7,463 nucleotides of DNA. Origin: Zoogloeaceae bacterium (GTDB taxonomy: Bacteria; Pseudomonadota; Gammaproteobacteria; Burkholderiales; Rhodocyclaceae). Below the pieces are notes generated by a model. It did no database searches and was not told where the DNA came from. It saw nothing but the letters and a program-made list of their open reading frames with translations. Positions within the stretch are counted from its first letter, which is position 1, and each line of letters starts with the position of its first letter. Below are positions 1 through 5,649 of the stretch, one piece after another. The DNA is taken from NCBI GenBank assembly GCA_031274855.1, contig JAISPO010000101.1, positions 1-7,463 on the forward strand, in the 5' to 3' direction. A program made the position numbers and the translations under genes.

Positions 1-1358
1 ATCAAAGTCGGCGCGACGCCCGCGGTGCTGGCGATCACTTGAATCGCCAATCCGATACGCGACAACTCTCCACCCGAAGCGACTTTGACCAAGGGCCGCA
101 AGGGCTGACCCGGATTGGCCATGACGAGGAACTCGACGCTTTCCAAACCATGCGCCGCGCCTTCCGGCAGGGGTTCGAGCGCAATCTCGAAACGGCCGCC
201 GGTCATTGCCAGTTGCTGCATGCCCTCGGTGACAGCAGCCGACAATTCGGCCGCGCCGCATCGGCGCAGGGCGGACAGGCGCTTGGCGCTTTTCTCGTAT
301 TCGGCGCGGGCCGTCTGTTCTTTTTCGGCCAGCGCCGCCGGATCGGCGGACAGGGCCAATGCCTCCTGCCGCGCCGTCATGCCGGACAGCACTTCGGGCA
401 GCGCCTCGGGCGCGACGCGATGCTTGCGCGCCGCCGCCGTGACTGCCTCGATACGCGACTCCAACTCGGCCAAACGCTCCGGTTCCAGTTCAAGACGATC
501 ACGATAGCGCGAGAGCGCATGGGCCGCCTCGCCCAACTGGATGCGAGCGGTTTCCAGCAACTCGGCCGGTTCCTTGAGCGCATTATCGTAATCAACGAGC
601 GCGCGCAGTTTGGCCGTTGCTTCATCAATCTGCGCGGACGCCGCCGCCTCGTTTTCATCAAGGATGGCGAGCGCGGCTGCCGCGCCTTCGAGCAGGCTGG
701 CGGCATGGGCAAGCCGCCGCTGCTCCTGATTGTCCTCCTGCCAGCGCGTTGGTTCGAAGGCCAGCGTTTGCAATTCCTTGACCTGCCAGTCGAGCATTTC
801 TTTTTCCCGCGCCAGCGCGGAAATGTCCTGCTCGGCCCGTTCGCGGGCTTCGCGCAGTTGCCGCCAGGCGCGGAATTGGGTTGCCGTCTCCACAGCCAGC
901 GCCTCAGCGCCGATCTGGGCATCGAGCAATCCGCGCTGCGCGTCGGCGCGCAGCAGCGCGTGATAGGCGTTCTGGCCGTGAATATCGGCCAGCAGTTCAC
1001 CGGCCTGCCGCAGTTGCGTCAGCGTTGCCGGTGAGCCGTTGATGCTGGCCCGTGAGCGTCCACCGGCATCGACCACGCGGCGCAACAGGCAGGCGTCAGC
1101 ATCGAAATCATTGTCGCGCAGCCATTGCGCCAATGCGCTATCAGCTTCGACATCAAACTCGGCCCCCACCTCCGCCCGCTCCGCGCCAGTACGCAGCACC
1201 GCAGCATCAGCGCGTTCGCCGAGCGCCAGCGAGAGGGCATCGACCAGAATCGACTTGCCCGCGCCGGTTTCGCCGGTCAGCGCCCCGAAACCGGTCTCGA
1301 ATTCCAGTTCGAGCCGGTCGACGATGACGAAATCCTTGATGATCAGGCGACGCAGCAT
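1..1358 (-). CDS. recN: DNA repair protein RecN, partial (C-terminus beyond the left edge)
   Basis: RecN is a cytoplasmic SMC-like ATPase that helps RecA-dependent repair of double-strand breaks. The reading frame is open without a stop from the ATG at 1358 to the window edge (452 full codons). It begins MLRRLIIKDFVIVDRLELEF, a typical RecN start. The Walker A motif GETGAGKS is at residues 29-36 and the DIHGQ segment at 125-129. Residues ~150-380 are rich in Glu, Arg, Ala and Leu, as expected for the coiled-coil arms. The ABC signature KVASGGELSR is at 425-434. E. coli RecN has 553 residues, so about 100 are missing here, including Walker B. The start lies 11 bases after the nadK stop. A weak GAGA element 8 bases before the ATG overlaps the nadK TAG, so recN is probably co-transcribed with nadK. 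The usual HGQHxHQ segment reads HGQNAYH. The family assignment is secure. Confidence 0.96.
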   Translation of the reverse strand, partial: MLRRLIIKDFVIVDRLELEFETGFGALTGETGAGKSILVDALSLALGERADAAVLRTGAERAEVGAEFDVEADSALAQWLRDNDFDADACLLRRVVDAGGRSRASINGSPATLTQLRQAGELLADIHGQNAYHALLRADAQRGLLDAQIGAEALAVETATQFRAWRQLREARERAEQDISALAREKEMLDWQVKELQTLAFEPTRWQEDNQEQRRLAHAASLLEGAAAALAILDENEAAASAQIDEATAKLRALVDYDNALKEPAELLETARIQLGEAAHALSRYRDRLELEPERLAELESRIEAVTAAARKHRVAPEALPEVLSGMTARQEALALSADPAALAEKEQTARAEYEKSAKRLSALRRCGAAELSAAVTEGMQQLAMTGGRFEIALEPLPEGAAHGLESVEFLVMANPGQPLRPLVKVASGGELSRIGLAIQVIASTAGVAPTL

Positions 1359-1369
1359 GAGACGATTCT

Positions 1370-2260
1370 CTAACGTTTGGGCGGTTCGCTCCAGTGGAGC
1401 TTGCCGCGCAGCATCGCGTAATAGCTGTAGCCGGGCGGATGCAGCAGCGTCAGCGTTTGCGGCGAGCGGGCAATGCGCACGCGGTCGCCGGAGTGCAACT
1501 CATAACAATCCTGACCGTCGAAGTGGGCGCGCCCGCTGATGGACGACAGCAGCGTAATGTCGATGCGGCTGTCCGCGTCAATGGTGATCGGGCGAGTGGT
1601 CAAAGCATGGGGAAAAAGCGGCACGACGGCAATGCCGGGCAGGCCCGGATGCAGGATGGGGCCACCGGCAGACAGCGAATAGGCAGTCGATCCGGTGGGC
1701 GTTGTAACAATGATGCCGTCGGCGTGCGAGAGATAAACGAACTCCTGGTTCACCTCCACCCGCACTTCAATCATGCGGCCAAGGTCGCCCTTGCTGACCA
1801 CCACTTCATTGAGCGCCAGCGCGTCGTGGATGCGCCGGCCATCGCGCCAGACCTCACCGGCAAGCAACATGCGCGGCTCGGCGGTAAAGCGGCCGGACAA
1901 CAACTCGCCGGCGGCAGGCAACATGTCCTTGCGGGCAATATCGGTCATAAAACCGAGGCGGCCCTGATTGATACCGGCCAGCGGCACATCGAACGCGGCC
2001 AGACGGCGGGCGGCGTAGAGCATGGTGCCGTCGCCGCCGAGCACGAAGGCGACATCGGCCTCGCGGCCCATGACTTCGTAACTGGCCGCCTCTGCGCCTT
2101 CGGCGCCGGCTTTCTCGGCATTGCCCGCCTCGATCAGCACGCGCACGCCGCGCTCGCGCAGAAAAGCCGCCAGTTGTGGCAGCGCGGCCGCGACTTCGGC
2201 GCTTTTGTGCTTGCCGATCAAGCCGGCGCAGCGGATTGTTTTGCTGAACGGGATGCTCAT
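1370..2260 (-). CDS. nadK: NAD kinase
   Basis: NadK phosphorylates NAD+ to NADP+ in the cytoplasm, using ATP or polyphosphate, and is the only de novo source of NADP in most bacteria. The 296-residue protein is close to the E. coli length (292). It shows the diagnostic motifs in order: GGDGT at 75-79 (its Asp77 is the presumed catalytic residue), NQGRLGFMTD at 98-107, the NE pair at 151-152, and TPTGSTAYSLSAGGPI at 187-202. The start ATG at 2260 gives the N-terminus MSIPFSKTIRCAGLIGKH, with the first beta strand and GKH turn near residues 10-18. No Shine-Dalgarno sequence lies just upstream. A TTTAAT box ends 7 bases before the ATG, so the mRNA may be leaderless or nearly so. The gene is divergent from hrcA (43 bases between the starts) and precedes recN on the same strand. 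Confidence 0.97.
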   Translation of the reverse strand: MSIPFSKTIRCAGLIGKHKSAEVAAALPQLAAFLRERGVRVLIEAGNAEKAGAEGAEAASYEVMGREADVAFVLGGDGTMLYAARRLAAFDVPLAGINQGRLGFMTDIARKDMLPAAGELLSGRFTAEPRMLLAGEVWRDGRRIHDALALNEVVVSKGDLGRMIEVRVEVNQEFVYLSHADGIIVTTPTGSTAYSLSAGGPILHPGLPGIAVVPLFPHALTTRPITIDADSRIDITLLSSISGRAHFDGQDCYELHSGDRVRIARSPQTLTLLHPPGYSYYAMLRGKLHWSEPPKR

Positions 2261-2267
2261 GCGACAG

Positions 2268-2296
2268 ATTAAACCACATCCTGTTTCCCGCTAGAA
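2268..2296 (-). promoter_or_regulatory. Putative nadK(-recN) promoter
   Basis: On the minus strand TTTAAT (2273-2268) matches 5 of 6 bases of the sigma-70 -10 consensus and ends 7 bases before the nadK ATG. That would put transcription start at or next to the start codon. With a 17-base spacer the -35 position (2296-2291) reads TTCTAG, only 2 of 6 consensus bases. It lies almost exactly on the hrcA -10 box. Inferred from sequence alone. Confidence 0.4.
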
Positions 2297-2297
2297 T
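2269..2297 (+). promoter_or_regulatory. Putative hrcA(-hemH) promoter
   Basis: TAGAAT at 2292-2297 matches 4 of 6 bases of the -10 consensus, including the key TA...T. It is followed by exactly 6 bases and then the hrcA ATG at 2304, so the expected transcription start is the A of the ATG. With a 17-base spacer the -35 position (2269-2274) reads TTAAAC, 3 of 6. There is no Shine-Dalgarno sequence between the box and the ATG. The same TAGAAT-N6-ATG arrangement occurs before bioA. No CIRCE operator is present, so HrcA autoregulation here is not supported. Confidence 0.5.
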
Positions 2298-2303
2298 CGC
2301 TTA

Positions 2304-3326
2304 ATGCTTGACCGCCGCGCCCAAACCCTGCTCAAAACGCTCATCGAACGGTATATCGTCGAAGGACAACCGGTCGGTTCGCGCACGCTTTCCCGCTATT
2401 CGGGGCTGGAACTTTCACCGGCGACGATCCGCAATGTCATGTCCGATCTTGAGGAAATGGGCTTCATCGCCAGCCCGCACACCTCGGCCGGACGGGTGCC
2501 GACGCCCAAGGGCTATCGCCTGTTCGTCGATACCCTGCTCACCGTGCAGCCGCTGGCCCGCCAGCAGATTTCCGAAATCCGCGAGGCCATCCAGCCGGAT
2601 CAGCCGCAGCGCGTCATCGGCCATGCCTCGCAGTTGCTCTCTGAACTGACCCATTTCGCCGGTGTCGTCATCGCGCCGCGGCGGCAGTTGCCGCGCATCC
2701 GGCAGATCGAATTCCTCAGCCTGTCGGAAACCCGCATCCTGCTCATCATCGTCACCGGCGAAGGCGATGTGCAAAACCGCATCCTGTTTACGCAACGCGC
2801 CTACACGCAAGCCGAACTGGCCGAAGCCGCCAACATGCTCAACGAGCATTTTGCCGGTCTCGATTTCCAGCAGATTCGCAGCCGCTTACAGGAAGATTTG
2901 CGCCGGATTCGCGCCGACATGGTCGAACTGATGACCGCCGCCGTCGAGGCGGGCGCCGAAGCGACGACCGACATCGCCCAGCAGCAATATTTCATCAGCG
3001 GCGAAAAAAACCTGCTCGACGTGGTCGACCTCTCCTCGAACATGGATCGCCTGCGCCGCCTGTTCGACCTCTTTGAGCAGAAAACCGGCCTGGTACAACT
3101 GCTTGAGCTATCCAGCCACGCCGACGGCGTGCAGGTGTTCATCGGCGGCGAGACGGGTATCGCGACGCTCGACGAATGCAGCGTCATCGCCGCCCCCTAC
3201 GAAGTGGACGGTCAGGTGATCGGCACACTGGGCGTGATCGGGCCGACGCGCATGGCCTACGAGCGGGTCATCCCCATCGTCGACATCACCGCCCGCCTGC
3301 TGGCCAACGCGCTCTCCGCGCCATGA
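2304..3326 (+). CDS. hrcA: Heat-inducible transcription repressor HrcA
   Basis: HrcA is a cytoplasmic dimeric repressor that binds CIRCE operators upstream of groESL and/or dnaK operons. Its activity depends on GroEL, so it tracks protein-folding stress. The 340-residue length is normal. The N-terminal winged helix carries PVGSRTL (23-29), SPATIRNVMSDLEEMGFI (38-55), PHTSAGRVPT (58-67) and PKGYRLFVD (68-76). The middle and C-terminal part is the GAF-like dimerisation region, ending with CSVIAAPY, IGPTRM (312-317) and the typical VDITARLLANAL tail. The ATG at 2304 is chosen because MLDRRAQTLLKTLIERYI is the normal family start. The gene overlaps hemH by ATGA. The grpE-dnaK-dnaJ genes that often lie near hrcA are not in the window, and no CIRCE (TTAGCACTC-N9-GAGTGCTAA) is visible, so its targets must lie elsewhere. 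Confidence 0.97.
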   Translation: MLDRRAQTLLKTLIERYIVEGQPVGSRTLSRYSGLELSPATIRNVMSDLEEMGFIASPHTSAGRVPTPKGYRLFVDTLLTVQPLARQQISEIREAIQPDQPQRVIGHASQLLSELTHFAGVVIAPRRQLPRIRQIEFLSLSETRILLIIVTGEGDVQNRILFTQRAYTQAELAEAANMLNEHFAGLDFQQIRSRLQEDLRRIRADMVELMTAAVEAGAEATTDIAQQQYFISGEKNLLDVVDLSSNMDRLRRLFDLFEQKTGLVQLLELSSHADGVQVFIGGETGIATLDECSVIAAPYEVDGQVIGTLGVIGPTRMAYERVIPIVDITARLLANALSAP

Positions 3327-4306
3327 ACACGAACGCCACTGGCCTGCTGCTGGTCAATCTCGGCACTCCGGCAGCGCCCACCGCGCCCGCGCTGAAAAAA
3401 TATCTCGCCCAATTTCTCAGCGACCGCCGCGTTGTCGACCTGCCGCGCCTCCTCTGGTGGCCGATTCTTCACGGCATCATTCTCAACACGCGGCCCGCAA
3501 AATCGGCGGCCAAGTACGAAAAAATCTGGACGCCCGAAGGCTCGCCGCTCAAAGTCCACACCGAGCGGCAAGCCAAGCTGGTCAAAGGGCTGCTCGGTCA
3601 TCGCGGCATTAAAGATGTCGCGGTCGCATGGGCGATGCGCTACGGCCAGCCTTCGATTGCCGCCGGTCTCGATGAACTCAGGCGCGGCGGCGCGCAGCGT
3701 ATCCTCGTCCTGCCGCTCTACCCGCAGTTTTCCGGCAGCACTACAGCCAGCGCCCAAGATGCTGTCGACGAGTGGGCGAAGCGCAATAACGATTTCCCCG
3801 CGCCGCAAGTCATCCGCGATTATCACGAGCACCCCCGCTACATTAAAGCGCTGGCGCAAAGCGTGCGCGATCACTGGTCACAACAAAGCCGCCGCACCCA
3901 CAAGCTCATCATGAGTTTTCACGGCATCCCCAAGCAGGCCATCGAAAAAGGCGACCCCTACGCCAGCCAGTGTCAACGCAGCGCCGCGCTGCTGGCGCAA
4001 GAACTTCATCTGGCTGACGACGAGTGGAAACTCACCTTTCAGTCACGCTTCGGCGCCGCCGAATGGCTGCAACCCTACACCAAGCCGACGCTGGAACAAC
4101 TCGCCCGCGACGGCATCACCAGCGTGGACATCCTCTGTCCGGGCTTCGCCGCCGACTGTCTGGAAACCCTCGAAGAAATCGGCATGGAATGCCGCGCCGC
4201 CTTCCGCGCCCAGGGCGGCAAGGAATACCGCTACATCCCCTGCCTCAACGACCGCCCCGACTGGATCGCGGCGCTGACCGACATTGCGCTGGAACATATG
4301 CGCTAA
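3323..4306 (+). CDS. hemH: Ferrochelatase (heme synthase)
   Basis: HemH inserts Fe2+ into protoporphyrin IX, the last step of heme synthesis in most Gram-negative bacteria. It acts in the cytosol, loosely at the membrane. The protein has 327 residues (E. coli 320). The N-terminus TGLLLVNLGTP is the family hallmark. YPQFSGSTTAS lines the porphyrin cleft. MSFHGIP carries the presumed metal-binding His200, and FAADCLETLEE carries the presumed catalytic Glu281. The frame is open 49 codons upstream, but the ATG at 3323 is chosen because it gives the canonical MNTNATGLLLVNLGTP start and makes a 4-base ATGA overlap with hrcA. No Shine-Dalgarno sequence is seen, so translation is probably coupled to hrcA. 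The coproporphyrin-type enzyme of Gram-positives is less likely. A hairpin follows the stop codon. Confidence 0.96.
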   Translation: MNTNATGLLLVNLGTPAAPTAPALKKYLAQFLSDRRVVDLPRLLWWPILHGIILNTRPAKSAAKYEKIWTPEGSPLKVHTERQAKLVKGLLGHRGIKDVAVAWAMRYGQPSIAAGLDELRRGGAQRILVLPLYPQFSGSTTASAQDAVDEWAKRNNDFPAPQVIRDYHEHPRYIKALAQSVRDHWSQQSRRTHKLIMSFHGIPKQAIEKGDPYASQCQRSAALLAQELHLADDEWKLTFQSRFGAAEWLQPYTKPTLEQLARDGITSVDILCPGFAADCLETLEEIGMECRAAFRAQGGKEYRYIPCLNDRPDWIAALTDIALEHMR

Positions 4307-4307
4307 C

Positions 4308-4326
4308 TATCGGCGGCGGCCCGATA
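4308..4326. repeat. Perfect inverted repeat between hemH and bioA
   Basis: TATCGG (4308-4313) and CCGATA (4321-4326) form a perfect 6-bp dyad around the 7-base centre CGGCGGC. It begins 2 bases after the hemH stop. It covers the position where the -35 box of the bioA promoter would fall (about 4313-4318). A smaller dyad, ACCG-GA-CGGT, follows directly at 4327-4336. No T-tract follows, so an intrinsic terminator is poorly supported. An operator or activator site for bioA is the better guess. Confidence 0.45.
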
Positions 4327-4335
4327 ACCGGACGG

Positions 4336-4341
4336 TAGAAT
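4336..4341 (+). promoter_or_regulatory. Putative -10 box of the bio operon (leaderless bioA)
   Basis: TAGAAT lies exactly 6 bases before the bioA ATG at 4348, the same arrangement as before hrcA. This predicts a transcript starting at the A of the ATG. No -35 box is recognisable at 16-18 bases upstream, where the sequence is GC-rich and lies within the palindrome. The only purine-rich stretch upstream, GGACGG at 4330-4335, is a poor Shine-Dalgarno match and is 12 bases from the ATG. Confidence 0.5.
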
Positions 4342-4347
4342 GCCGCC

Positions 4348-5649
4348 ATGCAACAAAATCTCCTTCAGCGCAGTCTGTCTGCCGTTTGGCATCCTTGTAC
4401 GCAGATGAAGCAGCACGTCAGCGGCCAGTTGCCGCTGCTGCCGATTGCGCGGGGGGAGGGGCCGTGGCTGATTGGCGCGGACGGGCAGCGTTGGCTGGAT
4501 GGCATCAGTTCCTGGTGGGTGAATCTGTTTGGTCATTGCCATCCACGCATCAACGCGGCCTTGCGCGAGCAGCTCGACACGCTGGAGCATGTGCTGCTTG
4601 CCGGTTGCACCCATGCGCCGGTCGTTGAGCTTTCCGAGCGGCTGTCAGCGCTGACCGGCGGTGAACTCGGCCACTGCTTTTATGGTTCGGACGGCGCTTC
4701 TGCGACGGAAATCGCGCTCAAAATGTCCGCGCACTATTGGCGCAATAGCGAGCGCGAAGAAAAGTGTAAGTTCCTTTGTCTGGCTGGCGGCTATCACGGC
4801 GAAACGGCGGGGGCGCTGGGCGTTACCGATATTCCGTTGTTCCGCGCCGCCTACGCGCCGCTGATTCGCCCCGCGCAGGTGCTGCCTTCGCCCGATGCCC
4901 GTCAGGGGCCGCGGGCTGTTGAGCAGGCCATCGCGGCGCTGGCCGCCTGTCTGGCCCGAGACGCGGGCAGCATCGCCGCGCTGATTGTGGAGCCGCTGGT
5001 GCAATGCGCGAACGGCATGGCGATGTACGAACCCGAATATCTGCGCCAAGCACGCGCGCTCTGCGACCGTTATGAGGTACATCTGATCTGCGACGAAATC
5101 GCCGTCGGCTTTGGCCGCACGGGGACTTTCTTCGCCCACGAGCAGGCGGGTATCCGCCCCGATTTTCTGTGCCTGTCAAAAGGCATCACTGGCGGCTATC
5201 TGCCCCTCTCGGTAGTGATGACGCGCGATGCGATTTACCACGCCTTCCTCGATGATTCGACCGCGCGCGCTTTTCTGCATTCGCACTCCTACACCGGCAA
5301 TCCGCTGGCCTGCCGCGCCGCGCTGGCGACGCTGGACATTTTCGCGCAGGATGATGTCATCGCCGCCAACCGCACGCTGGCGGCAAAAATCGCCGCCCGC
5401 CTAAGGCCGTTGGCCGCGCATCCGCAGGTGCGTCATTTCCGTCAGCGCGGCATGATTTTCGCGTTCGATGTCGAGGCCGATGCCGGTTTCGGCCACCGCT
5501 ACTACCGCGCCGCGCTCGCGCATGGCGTTTTGCTGCGGCCCATCGGCAACACGGTTTATACAATGCCGCCCTATGTACTCGGCGATGCCGAAATCGAGCT
5601 ACTGGGCCGCGCCGCCGAAACCGCCTTGCGGGAGGCGCTCGCCCCATGA
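4348..5649 (+). CDS. bioA: Adenosylmethionine-8-amino-7-oxononanoate aminotransferase (DAPA synthase)
   Basis: BioA is a cytoplasmic PLP-dependent class III aminotransferase that turns 7-keto-8-aminopelargonate into 7,8-diaminopelargonate, the third-last step of biotin synthesis. In E. coli the amino donor is S-adenosylmethionine. The protein has 433 residues (E. coli 429). Visible elements are LLQRSLSAVWHPCTQMK at 5-21, SSWWVN with Trp56/57, the PLP-phosphate loop GSDGASATE (113-121), GGYHGET with Tyr149, DEIAVGFGRTG with Asp249, and CLSKGITGG with the presumed PLP lysine Lys278. HSHSYTGNP at 311-319 is the second phosphate-contact loop. RPIGNTVYTMPPYV near the C-terminus completes the active site. 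The ATG at 4348 gives the usual BioA start and overlaps nothing upstream. bioA leads the operon and overlaps bioF by ATGA. No BirA-type operator is seen upstream. Confidence 0.96.
   Translation: MQQNLLQRSLSAVWHPCTQMKQHVSGQLPLLPIARGEGPWLIGADGQRWLDGISSWWVNLFGHCHPRINAALREQLDTLEHVLLAGCTHAPVVELSERLSALTGGELGHCFYGSDGASATEIALKMSAHYWRNSEREEKCKFLCLAGGYHGETAGALGVTDIPLFRAAYAPLIRPAQVLPSPDARQGPRAVEQAIAALAACLARDAGSIAALIVEPLVQCANGMAMYEPEYLRQARALCDRYEVHLICDEIAVGFGRTGTFFAHEQAGIRPDFLCLSKGITGGYLPLSVVMTRDAIYHAFLDDSTARAFLHSHSYTGNPLACRAALATLDIFAQDDVIAANRTLAAKIAARLRPLAAHPQVRHFRQRGMIFAFDVEADAGFGHRYYRAALAHGVLLRPIGNTVYTMPPYVLGDAEIELLGRAAETALREALAP
5631..5635 (+). promoter_or_regulatory. Ribosome binding site of bioF
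   Basis: GGAGG lies inside the last bioA codons, 10 bases before the bioF ATG at 5646. It is the only strong Shine-Dalgarno match at a gene start in the window. Together with the ATGA overlap it fixes the bioF start. Confidence 0.7.

Noticed and set aside
39..1034. A 331-codon open frame on the plus strand opposite recN
   Set aside because: It is the exact mirror of the recN codon frame, which has Walker A and the ABC signature. Its translation shows no family motif and is Arg/Gln-rich, as expected from antisense GC-rich codons.
1394..2272. A 292-codon open frame on the plus strand opposite nadK
   Set aside because: It is antisense to an unmistakable NAD kinase, and the His/Gln/Ala-rich translation has no recognisable domain. 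High GC suppresses stops in antisense frames.
2261..2303. CIRCE operator or other strong dyad between nadK and hrcA
   Set aside because: No TTAGCACTC-N9-GAGTGCTAA-like repeat is present. The only dyads (AAAC-N8-GTTT and an interrupted GCGA..ATT / AATCGC) are short enough to be chance.
3176..3322. A 49-codon upstream extension of hemH
   Set aside because: The extension is an out-of-frame reading of the hrcA 3' end. The ferrochelatase hallmark LLLVNLGTP begins right after the ATG at 3323, which overlaps the hrcA stop.
4308..4326. Hairpin after hemH as an intrinsic terminator
   Set aside because: The stem has only 6 bp, three of them A-T or T-A, and no run of T follows. It is kept instead as a possible regulatory dyad.
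4307..4347. BirA-type biotin operator upstream of bioA
   Set aside because: No TTGTAAACC/GGTTTACAA-like half-sites are seen in this GC-rich 41-base gap.
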